64,000 bases of DNA from Mycocentrospora acerina (lineage: Eukaryota; Ascomycota; Dothideomycetes; Pleosporales): contig JAKUHH010000167.1 of assembly GCA_022701365.1 (NCBI GenBank), positions 124,001 through 188,000 on the forward strand, in the 5' to 3' direction. Within the stretch, counting starts at the first letter, position 1; each line of letters starts with the position of its first letter. Positions 1 to 11,648 of this stretch are shown piece after piece. Under the pieces are notes generated by a model, which was given only the letters and a program-made list of their open reading frames with translations, was not told the DNA's origin and did no database searches. The position numbers were made by a program, and so were the translations under genes.

Positions 1-1938
1 TCCACCGACTAAACCCCCAACAAGACCACCAAGAGCGCCGCCTCCAACAGCTTCACTAGCAAGTTTTCCAGCTTGGTCGCTGACTTGCTGAGCTTGTTGG
101 TTAGGGCGTCCGCCCTTGCCTCCAGACGAACCAAAGTCATTTGCCATGCCGAGAGGCTTGCAGCAACCGTGACCCTTGTCACGTACATCAGCTCTGTGGT
201 TCTCACCGTTCTGTACACCCTGGCGACTGAGCTTTTGTGTGAGGCTACGCTGCTGCTGGCGGTCATGGGTCTCCCACCATTGACGGACAGTGTCGAACAT
301 TATTTGGCGACCTTGCTGGACACCACGATCCTGTGTGTTGACACAAGCTGGGTGATGAAAGACACCGTTAATGATGCGGTCAATTGTACTCTCTGTGTCT
401 GCCTCACCGTCCCAACACTGGACGATTTGGGGCACAGCCCACTTCAAGACAGCAGAAGCGACCTGACCAGCAGGCTCATTAAGAATGTTTGAGAAGTGAT
501 CCTTGGACAGCATGCTGTGGGTTGGGTCGCTGCAATTATCGTCATTGAAAACGATGTACTGCTTGTCACGCGAGCTTGCAATAACTTCGCTTGAGCCAGT
601 CTCAAGTTCAGTCTTAACCTGGTTCAAGATAGGCAAGACATACGGAGCAAGCAGGCTAAAGACGAAGACGGTAACCTGGTTCTGAACCTCCTCGATAAGT
701 TCCGGAAGAACGGGAATCTTCTCAATGAATTCAGAAATGGCCTGCATAATCTCGTCGTGAAACTCCATGATAGGGTAAATTTGCTTGACGAGCTCACCGG
801 CCTGCTCAGTGAAAGCCTCAGGCTCCAGAGGTGTAACGCGAAGGTTGTTCATAGATGCCGCACTGGCATTGTTCTCAAGCTCATCTGCCTTGCTAGCTTC
901 GTCTTTGCCACCGAAGATGCCATCGGGAAGCTTGGCCAGGAGCTCCTTGATCTTGCTCTTGTTCTTCTTTCGGTCGGCATCCGATATTGCGCCCTCAAGC
1001 TCCTGAAGCTCAGACTGAGTAGCCTTATCAGAGATTTCACCACAAACTGAGTGCAGAAAGTCAACACCACCGAAGGTTCCAGTGACAAGAGGGTACACCT
1101 CTTTGCCAGCTTCCTCGACGTGAATTTGGGTCCGGCTTCCGACGTGCGGGAAGATATCAGTGGCGCCCAATTCTATCAAGGCAAGCTCTGTGTAGTTTGA
1201 GTGTGCAGAGTAGTCTTCCAAGCAGTGAGTAGCCGTGCCTAGGAGACGAAGAGCCTCGTGGAAGTCTGGTCCCTGTCCTCCAGAGCGTTGACCAAGATCA
1301 ATGCAACGGCGAAGCAGATCCCGGACCATGCTAGCAGATGTCATGATACCCAAATTCTCTGAAGCAATGTAGTTCTTGAGACCAGTACGCTCGTCAACGC
1401 TCAGTTCGCGTCTCTCGTCGACAGGGCCTCGGAGGCGGCGGTCATAGTCGCGGGCATCGACATTGTCGGCGTAGTCCTAGTGATTCAGTATGAGAAGGTA
1501 TTATGGGTTAAAGCCGCTCACTTTGGGGTTGTCAATGTGTTCCTCTGGTCTGTAGCAGCCCAGCCTGTCCCTGGTGACCTCAAACTCCTTCGTTCCGTAT
1601 CCGAAACTGAGGAAGCCCAGAACCCAGAGCAGAAGACGGATAGCCTCTGCCGACACCGCCTTTACGGTGCCCACATCGACAGCCTGTGAGTAGTCTCGGA
1701 GCCAGTTGCCAAAGTAGACACGCTTCACATCCATCTTGCTGAACTTCTTACCTGTGCGGCTCGAGATGAGCAGCGTGAGCAGCGTGTCTTCAATATCGCC
1801 ATGGCGCCAGTTCTGACCCTCGACAGCACTCAGGCTGGCGATGTTACCTGCACCAAAGGCCGCGGTGGGACGGGCCCAAAAAGCGAGGAGAATGAGGCAG
1901 GGCAGCCATATGTCGCTGAACTGAAGGTTCGGCGGCAT
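1..1938 (-). CDS. het-C: Het-C heterokaryon incompatibility protein (partial, C-terminus off the left edge)
   Basis: The protein matches the Het-C/TinC family. After a hydrophobic leader that looks like a signal peptide comes the hallmark block FGAGNIASLSAVEGQNWRHG, followed by KMDVKRVYFGNWLRDYSQA and RLGCYRPEEHIDNPK. Exon 1 is 1522-1938. A 45-base intron (1477-1521, GTGAGC...CACTAG) leads into exon 2, which resumes at DYADNVDA and stays open to base 1. The visible C-terminal part turns glycine-rich near the edge (residues encoded about 1-60), as known for this family. In Neurospora, allelic differences in het-c trigger vegetative incompatibility; in Aspergillus the homologue TinC binds the NIMA kinase. 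Those roles are family knowledge, not shown here. The gene is divergent from the iminopeptidase, with an 850-base shared upstream region. The true stop lies outside the window. Confidence 0.93.
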
Positions 1939-2789
1939 CTTGCTTGCTGAATCTAAAAGGCAGTTTGAAAAGGCGCAGATTTTGCTATGTACTTGTTATA
2001 GGAGGAGAAGAGGAGGTGATTAGAGAGGTGTTGATATAGCTGCTGTTAGCGCCAGTGTTTCAGCTCCCTTCAGAGATCCTGCTTGTGATATGGCGGGGCA
2101 ATATGCTGACGTAACGCGTTCTGGAGGGGCACAGCCACCGCTATGCCATGGCGATCAGCAAACCCAATCGATTGATCAGGCCATTGCTTGGAGAGACTGC
2201 ATGTATCTGCTTCAACAGGCTATACATGGATAGTTATATGTCTGGCGCTACTAATGAATACGCGTCGCGTGGTTAGACCCTAAAAGCGGCCCCTAGTTGC
2301 CGCGTCTTACATCACGCAGCAAAGGCCTTGTGAGATATATTCACTTCGGATCAATGTATCTACGCTGCAACCTAGAGCTTTGTGGAATCCACCGCAAACC
2401 CTCCTGGAGCGTTTGTTTCTGACAATATGACGTCTTGTAGTGGACACTATAAAAATCGTGCCTGCCAGTCGTTAGACAGTCGCGACAACAGATTCTCGCG
2501 ACTGGCGCCAGTGTTTTCCATTGGATGCATGTGGCTTACAGCTCTATGCCCAAATGCCACTTGTGCAGAAAACATTGGTTCTGTGCTCAGCTTTGAGAAA
2601 CAAGATTCTGACGTAAGTGGAGCAGGTGCCTGACTAGGAAGGTGCCCAGAACAGGTTAGATCCAGGTGAAGCTTGTGACCCCACTTGCAAGAGTGGTTAC
2701 TCTTATGTTACCATGAATTGTTCGTGACTCTTCTCATTCAAGCCTGAGAAAAAACGAGTCCATCAATCAAATAAAATAACTTCGACAAT
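1939..2789. other. Shared upstream region of Het-C and the iminopeptidase
   Basis: This 851-base gap separates two divergent start codons, so it should contain both promoters. I see no convincing coding frame, repeat or tRNA. A short open frame at 2382-2633 has no recognisable motif and is treated as chance. Confidence 0.5.
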
Positions 2790-3917
2790 ATGAACCAACC
2801 ACCTCAACCAACCGGCCATCAGCATGACGACGCCTGGAACACTGATTGGCTGCGAGTTGATGAGACCCATGAGCTCTACTACGAACAATACGGCAAGAAA
2901 GATGGACTACCCGGTATTCTCATCGTATTTTGTAGATCTGCTCACATCAACTTACTGCCCTTCAGCAATCTATCTCCATGGTGGGCCAGGTGGTCACATC
3001 TCCAAGTCAAACGCTACCTTTTTTAACCCGAGTAAATACCGCGTCATCTTGCTTGACCAAAGAGGTTGCGGAAACTCCCGTCCTAATGCAAACACAACAA
3101 ATAACACAACCTGGCACCTTGTCTCTGACATCGAGGCCTTACGCAAGCATCTCCAGATACCAAAATGGCATGTTGTCTTCGGCGGCTCCTGGGGCTCCAC
3201 GCTCGCGCTCGCATACGCACAAACTCACCCCTCATCTGTCGACTCTCTTGTCTTGCGCGGAATTTTTGCAGTCCGAAGCCTCGAGTTGAACTGGACGATG
3301 TTGCCCGGAGGCGCGTCCATGTTGTGGCCCGACGCTTTCGATGAGTTTATCAATTTCCTCCCTGAAGAAGAGCGCAGTGACCATGTGAATGCATACCACA
3401 AGCGCCTCATGTCTGAAGACGAGAGCGTGAGTCATCCCGCAGCGCGAGCGTGGAACAAATGGGAAATCAGTATTAGTACACTTTACCCTAATACTAAGGG
3501 CCTCGAGCAACTCGACGATGGGGCATATCTTCTCGCTCATGCGAGGATCGAAGCGCATTATTTCCAGAACAAGGCATGGATGGAAGACGGTGATCTACTG
3601 AAGAAGGAAAATGTCGATAAGATTCGACATATTCCTGGTAATATGCTTCCCAACATTTCAGGTTTCTAACAGTACTGATATTTGCAAGCTACGATTGTGC
3701 AAGGCCGCTACGATGTAGTCTGTCCGCCAATCACTGCGTGGGAGCTTCACAAGGCGTGGCCTGAATCTCGTCTGCGATGGATCGACGACGCTGGCCACAG
3801 TGCTATGGTAGGTTTTCGGCTACTTCTTTGGCGAGTGCAACTGACAAAAATTAGGAACCGAGGACTCGACAGACACTTATTGAGACATGCGAAGAATACA
3901 CAAACTTACCAAAGTAG
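2790..3917 (+). CDS. Proline iminopeptidase (alpha/beta hydrolase, peptidase family S33)
   Basis: Four exons give 325 residues: 2790-2913, 2966-3637, 3689-3807 and 3855-3917; the summed length is an exact multiple of three. The oxyanion-hole motif HGGPGG follows the first splice junction. The block LLDQRGCGNSRPN and the nucleophile elbow GGSWGS (catalytic serine) are diagnostic of the S33 prolyl aminopeptidase family. The catalytic aspartate is in GRYDVVCP and the histidine in DDAGHS, both in exon 3. The enzyme is expected to release N-terminal proline from peptides in the cytosol; there is no signal peptide. Length is usual for the family (about 310-330). The last exon encodes only a short tail, EPRTRQTLIETCEEY. 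Start chosen at the first ATG, which gives the N-terminal NQPPQPTGHQHD leader seen before the enzyme fold. Confidence 0.92.
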
Positions 3918-4208
3918 TTTATGATCTGTAATAGTGAGGTAAATTAAAATTCATTCATCATTTGCAAGTGGATTGGATATGATTCTGTCAAACAGCAAAA
4001 GATCAGTTGATCTTTAGCTGCTTGATCTGGCAGATGTATACACTCCACGTGATAGGTACTTAGTAAAGAAAATCAAATATAACATAGTTCTCATTTCGTG
4101 ACCACTTGACAGCGGTACAGAATTAGGGGTTGAATTTGCCAAGTTTAGAAGAAAACGAACGGAATCGGCCGAGTACCGAAACGACGACAAAGAAGCACAC
4201 AACGTAAC

Positions 4209-4270
4209 TGTCGTGTAGAGTATATCAATTCACCTACCAAGCAGCTGGAGATCAATTGGTTTTTGGCTGT
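4209..4270 (+). repeat. 62-base dispersed repeat, copy 1
   Basis: This block aligns without gaps to 49701-49762 over exactly 62 bases, with 12 differences (about 81% identity), 9 of them transitions. Both begin TGTCG and end GGCTGT, and similarity stops at both ends. It lies in the 549-base convergent gap between the iminopeptidase and the catalase 3' ends, where I see nothing else. Confidence 0.55.
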
Positions 4271-4466
4271 CACATTAACGAAATTAAGAAATGAGCTCGT
4301 GATGGTCTTCAACTCTCCACAGAATCACTATTTAATTCAGGTGAAAGGTAAATAGATAAGATGGACCTCAGTTGGCTAATCAGTATATTGGTATCATTGC
4401 AATAATTATAGAAGATTCGTAGATGTGAGAACATCAGGTATTATCCCAACATTCTTTTTCAGCTCC

Positions 4467-6744
4467 CTAATAAGCAACCAGCTTGTTCAAACCTGCCAAT
4501 TCACGGTCGAAGTTTTTGTGCTGCGAGATTGCAAATGTGTACGCGGACAGGAAGCCCGTAGCGCCCTTTACCATCTTGACAGCCTCTTTGAAGCTCTCGG
4601 GCTGAGCCTGCGAGGAAGTAACCACACCGTACGATTCCACGACATCGCCAGTAGTCGAGAACTCCATACCGGGAAGGTCCACAGCCTGTTTGACAAACTC
4701 AACAGCCTCGCCAGTAGCGCCGATGGCCTTTAAATGCCCGAAAGCTTCGCGGACCCAGTGGACAGCACGGCCGTTCTTGCGGAGAGTCTCGACTGACTTG
4801 GCACCGCCAGGAACAAAGACACTGTCGAACATTGTGGAGCGCATACCCTCAAGGTGGTGGTCTGCAACAACTCCACCAGAGCTTCCCTTCTCCTCACCAT
4901 CGGCGTAAATCTTGTTTCTCCGTGGGCTGATGGTGAATGGCAGAGCACCGGCAGCTGTTAATGCAGCCTTGACACCGTTGTATGCAATCTTATCATAGCC
5001 ATCTGCGATGAGAATGGCAACCATACGAGTGGCAATGGTTGGCACTGTAGGCATGTACTCAAGCTGAGAAAGGCCTTTGGCCTTTTGATTGTGCTTCGGG
5101 CGTGTCTGTTCAGTTGGAGTATCTGCACCAACCATCTCAGCAACCTTCTGGGCCAAGTCAAGATCGATTTCACAGAGGCGCTCGACCATTCGCTTGTAAA
5201 CGACGGGGTCGTCACAGTGGTCAAGCTCGAAAGCAAACGCATCTGTCATGTGTAACTTCTCCGGTTCAGACATAGAGTTATAGAACAGCTCGGCCTGGTT
5301 CTTGTGCTCCCTGAACTTCTTGCTCTTTAGGCGGGCCTTGATTCCAGCAATCTTCTCTGGGAAATCAACGTAGCCGCCTTCTTCAGGCTTCGCAGGGGGT
5401 ACAGTTTCGAATCGGTTGGGCCAGTAGTTGACTTTGCCCTTTGTAATTGTGTGTCGCATGGCACCATCGCGATTGAAGTTCATAACTGGGCAAACAGGCT
5501 TGTTTATAGGCAGTTCTTGCCAGTTAACACCCAAACGGGAGAGTTGGGTGTCTTGGTACGAAAAGTTGCGTCCCTGGAGAAGCGGGTCGTTACTTTGCCC
5601 AATTCCTGGGACCATGTGGCTTGTGCAGAAAGCAACCTGTTCAGTCTGGGTGAAAAACTCATCAGGATTTCTGTTCAACTCAAGCTGACCAATGTATCGG
5701 ATAGGAACAAGCTCTTCGGGCCAAACTTTCGTAGCGTCAAGGATGTCAAAGTCAAAGTCATGCTCCTTAGCCTCTGGAATGACCTGAATACCGAACTTCC
5801 ACTTGGGATAGGCACCATTCTCAATAGCCATCCACAGATCCTTTCGATGGAAATCAGGATCCTGACCAGCAATCTTCAGTGCTTCATCCCAAACGAAACT
5901 GTGAACGCCTAGCTCGGGAGTGAAGATGAACTTGACAAAATGTCTCTCTCCCTTGTCATTGATCAATGTGAAGGTGTTGACACCGAAACCTTGCATCATG
6001 CGGAAGGACCTTGGTATGGAACGATCAGACATGGTCCAGAAATGCATATGCGTAGTCTCAGGATGCATGAAATTGAAATCCCAAAAATTGTTATGTGCCG
6101 ATTGAGCTTGAGGGATCTCATTGTCAGGTTCTGGCTTGCCTGCATGGATGACATCCGGGAACTTCATGGCATCTTGGATGAAGAAGACGGGGATGTTGTT
6201 TCCAACAATGTCCCAGTTACCTTCCTCGGTGTAGAACTTGATAGCAAAGCCTCGTACGTCTCTAACGGTGTCTGCAGAGCCACGGCTACCAAGAACAGTG
6301 GAGAATCGTGTGAAAACTGGGGTCTCGCGTGAGGTATCAGTGAGAACGCCCGCAGAGGTAACATCTGCAGCTGATTCGAAGAGAGTGAATTTGCCGAAAG
6401 CACCAGAACCTCGTGCATGTACCACTCGCTCTGGGATGCGCTCGTGATCAAAGCGGTGGATCTGTACGCTGTCAGTCTCTGCTGCCTATGAGTCCAATGG
6501 TATTTGACCTTACCTTTTCGCGACCAAAAGAGTCCTCCAAGAGCTGAGGGCCAGTCTGGTCCTCACTCGTCACGGCCAGCCAGTCATCGGTATTGGTTTG
6601 CTTGACACCATAATCGCTTGTTATCCTGTAGCTCGAATCGTTGACATCCTTAGTGTTTGCAGCCAGGTCAGCAACCTTCTGTGACTTCTCGCCTGTCATG
6701 CCCTTTGCCTTCTCAGCCACGTTGGAGAGAATTTGAGACGCCAT
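4467..6744 (-). CDS. catA: Large-subunit (clade 2) catalase with C-terminal DJ-1/PfpI-like domain
   Basis: Two exons (6514-6744 and 4467-6461; intron 6462-6513) encode 741 residues. The heme-pocket block FDHERIPERVVHARG, with the essential histidine, is created at the splice junction. The proximal heme-ligand motif is GRNFSYQDTQLSR, whose tyrosine binds the iron. A C-terminal flavodoxin-like/DJ-1 domain occupies roughly the last 150 residues (begins near RMVAILIADGYDK and contains VFVPGG). This layout and length fit the HPII-type large catalases that convert hydrogen peroxide to water and oxygen. No signal peptide is visible: the protein starts MASQILSNVAEKAKGM, resembling spore-type CatA enzymes rather than secreted CatB. 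The symbol is by similarity to Aspergillus CatA. Function is certain; spore-specific expression is inference. Confidence 0.95.
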
Positions 6745-9700
6745 AACCTTTGGTTCGATAATTAGCTTTATGAAATAAGTAGTGATTCATGTCTCACAAA
6801 CAGCTCTGTACATATATAACAGTTGCATCATGGATGACGTAGCGACGACGTTACTGTCATAATCATAAACCCCTACCATGTATTCCCGATTAAGGATTAT
6901 GTCCACAATTACTACTATGATAGAGAAACCCACAGCCAATAAGAAATCTTACGATGTCATGTAAGTTGAAAGTTGTGGATTAGCCTGACTGCCGACTGTC
7001 GCCGAACAAGCTTACGCGAGTTCAAGAATGCCATATTGAATTGCCGATCGGGATTCAGATTCCCCATGCTTAAAAACGACCGCATCTGCACGCATAGGTT
7101 CGCGCTCTTAGCCCGGACCAATTGCCGCTATTGTTCTTAGTGACGAGATTGGCCTGAGGATTTGGTTGTTGATAATTCTTCCAAGTGACGTAGTAGAGAC
7201 CCTGTGACGAGACCTTATTTTGAGGGTTGCCCCACCTGCAACAATCGAGGAAACGAGAATTGCATCTTTGTATTGGAGTTAGCGTAATGTTGCTTTTGAG
7301 AAACAGCCGCGTCACACCCGCGACTTTGTGATGCAATCCTAGGACTATAAGCATGCAGCAGAACGAGTGGGGTAAGCAGCACGCATCGGCTATTGCTCCG
7401 CGCTGCGACCCTGTCACGGTCAAAGTCTACCCAAAGTCCAATACTTAAATAGCCGTTAGGCTCCATTGCGGGCACGGTGACCCCGACGCTATGTGGCGCG
7501 ACCGCGCCTCGTAGCGAACCTTCCAGACATTGGCCGTTTGGGGTCACAATCGCGCGGCACAGAGTTTGAACCTAAACGCTCACCGACTTCTGCTTAAGCT
7601 ACGAGTACTTGTACGAATTCTGGATAAGTAGCCTATTAGGGATCGGCTACGACGGACTCGCACGAGGTATACTGGCCTAACGTAGAACGCGCTATTTATC
7701 GGCACAAAGTATAAAAAAGTTTCCAGTATCCATTCCTGTGCCTTCGATTTGCAGATGAACAGAACATGCAAAGCTAAAATCCGTGCATACTGCACGCCGG
7801 GTTAGATAGCCAGCCAATAGCGAAAGAAGTTTAGCGGCCATGCAAAAACGGCACGACGTCGAAACTGTACCATGTTTTTCTCGTCGATTGACCGCTGGCC
7901 AACTTATGGAATTTGATGGTAGATTGCTCCTGGGTTTGCTTCTTGTTGGTTGCTTCGTCGACGAGCCAAAAGTCATCGGGACATTTCGGTCATGCTCGGC
8001 TCTCGCACCGGTTAGCGTTTTAGCAAGCCGCGTAATCTGTGATAACTTCTCTTGGTCTGCATTTTCACGTACATAGAGCGCGGCACTCCACATCCCCGTG
8101 CAGCGCGGCAGCGGTTCATGTTCGCAGTAACTACTGACGTCCTGTTCAGTTTCCTATTTTGGTCATTTATGCGGTCCTTCATTGTATGTCTCAAGAGTAC
8201 AATTACAGCCCATTTAGTAAATCATGTGACCGAAGTTGACCCGCTCGTCGTAAAGTCAGATTTAACTTTGTGCGAGTCGTTTCGGGGGCTCTCCAAAGCG
8301 TTAGAATCAGCCTATCAATTCTTCCTTTGTAGTGAGGAGAGCTTCATAGATCGAAGCGTGTGCAGACGCGTCTATGCCTGAGCATAATTTCAAGTTAGGT
8401 TAGGCAGTGAAGTGACTCGTGACATTATTGGCGAAGGTAAAGTGTTGCAAATTAGCAAAACAACACGATCAATTAAGCACAAGATATTGTCAGGTAATTT
8501 CTATCAACCCAGCCGTTAGCATCTTCTCAACTACTAGTCTCGTGTCGTAGCTTGTTCTTTGCTAGTTATGCAGCCCGTATATGCGCGCCAAGTGTCCGCT
8601 CACAGCTTATAAATACATCGCAGTGCCCTTACCCTACAACTAACAGGATATTAGATAATGATCCTATCTAACATGTGCCGTATAGGTAATTTTCAATAAT
8701 TTTGTAAATTTGTCAACTTGCAATGGTCTGCAAATGAGGTTCATGATGCATAATTGCTTGTTACCCATGATATCCGATCAATACGCAATAGGGTGAATAT
8801 TCCGTACCGTAGATTATCTCTCTTGACCTAAAATCTGGGCACATTTTCTCTGCTAGTCGGTGGATGCGTGAAGTTTCGAAAGTCAAATCCGGGTCTGGAA
8901 TCACTTGTTCGCTGATCAGAAAAATTACAACAAGTGAGCACTCGAGCCGTCAGCCACAATTTAATTTTTGACGATCAATTGTAGCGCGGGAGGGAGAAGC
9001 TCGGAGTTGACTTTGTGAAAATGTTATTTTGAGGACCTGCATGTTCTGCAAAACATACGATGTCGCACGAGGAGTGAGACGAGGAAACCGGATTTACACC
9101 ATATCAAATCAGGTCAATGAGAAGCTCTTTGAAAAGACGCTTAGTCGGTGTTATTTGACGAATGAAGGCTGATGTGTATACTTTCCAATATGCAACGGCT
9201 CATCTTCGATATCAACAGCCTGATAAACCTTCAGCAGTCAAATGTAGTATTGATGTTGCGGTGGAGGGCATGCCATGTTTTGTGGGTCGTGAGATACAAC
9301 GGCAAGCTATGGATTGCCACTCGTGTCCATAATTGGATTGAAAACTAAGAGTAGGTTTCCAGTCACCTTGCAGAAAACAATGGGTACACCTCATGGAGCT
9401 GCTATCGATCTTCGCTGTGATTTTGTTACTTTCGCCTGTGCGCATCAGTCGTAAGCGAGACCGCGTGCTTTTTTCCTCGTCGACGGTGCTGAACTGTCGT
9501 GCTGTCGTGTCACACTGGGGCGATCTGGCGTATGCGGGCCGAAACACTAAAACGGTTTGGGAAACATCATCTGAGCCATCCCTGCTGCCGTTTGAGGATG
9601 TGAAACAAGAACTGACAGGCGACACAACATGAGCCAGATACCGTTTATATTTCGACGATTTGCCCGCAAAGAACTCCCTTGGGCTGAGCAAGGCACATAT

Positions 9701-11501
9701 GACCCTTATGAGTAGCATGCTGCCGGATAATTGGGGAATCTGAAAATGACGAACCGTCATATTAGTCTTTACGCTGCCAGCCGGCAAGAACCTTTTCATG
9801 TTGTCATGATTCTAGATTGATAATTAGAAATTAAGGCACAGAAGCTAAATTCTTTTGCTCGTTGCGATCGTGAACTGAAATACTTGTCAACAAAGGAGCT
9901 TGGGGAGGCTAGTCATCGCCTTGGTTTCTCAATCTTTCAGCGGACGGAAATTCTTGCGTTAATGGATTCCGTGGAATTTTGAGAATACATTTAGGCACAT
10001 TGCCGGCGCATCTATCACGCTTCACTCTCTACTACCCGTCTGTAGGTGCCCTGTACTGTGCTCAGATGACATGTAAGGATTGCCCTTACCTAGCATTTTT
10101 AATGTCACACCCGTCTCTACTGACGACGTGTTGAATGCTGGAATGGACGTGGTGGTGCGGCGACGCACAATAATTTACGATTTTCTTTACTGCTCTAATG
10201 AGCCCCGCTCGGTCAATAGGGGGTTGTTGTGGCGACAAGGGTGTCGTGTGCGAAATCCTTCATGCGCCTGGAGGCTTAGCAAGTCGAGTGTAGCTCTTTC
10301 ATCCCTGATGTACGTCCACGCTGTGTATGATTCAGTGGCACAAGAACAGACTTCAAACTCTATGGACTTATAACGGCTAACAGAATATATGTGTTTTGAA
10401 GTAACATGTAGATATGTCGTTGCCCGGCGGTACTGCAGCTAGCCCTGAAATGAGAATGCAACAAGCAAACATACTCCTCTATAGTCAATGAATCATCAGC
10501 CCTGTGGTCTGATGCAGTCAGTCGCGTCTGCGTGACAAGACAGGGCGGGTTCTCCTCCGTCGATCTGCAAGCCAGCAGACGACGTAGCGTTTGCCGGCTC
10601 GTGCTAGGGTCCCATAAACATTTGTTGGACTGTAGCCGCGATCAGGCGCTGTGCACCATGTGACGAACGGAGAAAAGTTTGTGCGAGCAGGACCATATCG
10701 CGTCCTGGAGCACTGTCTGTTATTTTACCCTGGTCGGGTGGTCGAGGGCCACGAAGCTTATGCGAGTCTGTGGCGTGGATGCGAGGGTGAAGACGCAGAG
10801 CATGCTGCAAAATCGGAGCAGTCGCTTGTGATTGGGCGGAGCGCTCTGCGAAGCCATCCTCCGTGCCCAGGTCAAGCTGCGTGATGTCGAGTGGACGGGA
10901 TCCCTAGGCAAATGCAGATCCTGGTCGCAACTAACGTTAAGCGTGAAGACTAATGTACTTGTCCTTGCGCTTCCGCACGGAGCCAAACGGCTGTACACGA
11001 CTGTCGCACTCTCTGTTGCAAACGGCAGCGGCAGTAATCTAACATCTTTCGAGAGGTACCGTCGGGCTGGCACGCTGCGATGCCTCCGTTATAAAACTCT
11101 CTTGCCGCCCCGTGTGTCCCTTTTGGACGCTCCTGCCAACTCCTCCCCACACATCTCGACCCTTGAAGTACATTGCGTGCTGCTGATCCCATTGCTGTTG
11201 TTGTTGCTACCACTGCCGCTGCCACTGCTCTTTTGCTCTTCCGCTACTGCCCTCCCGTGTCTCCCATCGCCAGACGCCAGCAAACTCCCAAACTCCCCAA
11301 GAGTACGGCCGCCGCCACATATCGCCCATACTCCGTTGAGCCGCGCTCCGCACCTCCCCTCGGCTTCACTGAGAAATCGTTCGCGACGAGAGACGAGGAA
11401 GGAGCTCCCCGCCAATCCGGCAGCCAGCGCGTCCAAGCTTCACCCCACCTTCCTCCGTACATACGCAGCAGGCGCCCCCGCTGCACCACTGCGCCGCAAG
11501 C
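6745..11501. other. Gene-poor region upstream of catalase
   Basis: About 4.7 kb with no gene I can support. Reading frames exist on both strands (the longest is 195 codons on the minus strand at 9212-9799) but none shows a domain, a signal peptide or a sensible intron series. The first few hundred bases must hold the catalase promoter. From about 11160 to 11480 the plus strand becomes strongly pyrimidine-rich (CT and CCC runs), as is common just upstream of fungal start codons; this points to the small gene at 11502. Confidence 0.5.
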
Positions 11502-11648
11502 ATGTGCACAAAGGTTGTACACACATATGGCTGCGGCCACCAGGTCACAGAAAAGGCCCCATGCGCGACATCACGAACGGCAAGCTGTGGTGTCTGCAAC
11601 ACAAAGACCGTCAAGCACGACGAGAAGTGTGATAGCTGTGACCACTGA
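11502..11648 (+). CDS. 48-residue cysteine-rich protein, putative zinc-binding
   Basis: A single short frame, starting MCTKVVHTYGCGHQ and ending in TGA, has seven cysteines in 48 residues (positions 2, 11, 21, 29, 32, 43, 46). These include two CxxC pairs (29/32 and 43/46), plus histidines 7, 13, 39 and 48. Pairs like these usually bind zinc. The pattern YxCGHxVTEKAPC followed by KHDEKCDxC resembles a family of tiny conserved proteins I have seen in filamentous ascomycetes, without known function. Supporting evidence for a real gene is the pyrimidine-rich leader just upstream and the high density of structured cysteines. There is no signal peptide, so it is probably not a secreted effector. 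An upstream exon cannot be excluded. The frame is embedded in larger overlapping frames that look like chance. Confidence 0.7.
   Translation: MCTKVVHTYGCGHQVTEKAPCATSRTASCGVCNTKTVKHDEKCDSCDH

Noticed and set aside
9212..9799. A 195-codon minus-strand frame.
   Set aside because: No domain, no signal peptide, odd composition and no intron context; consistent with chance in a gene-poor region.
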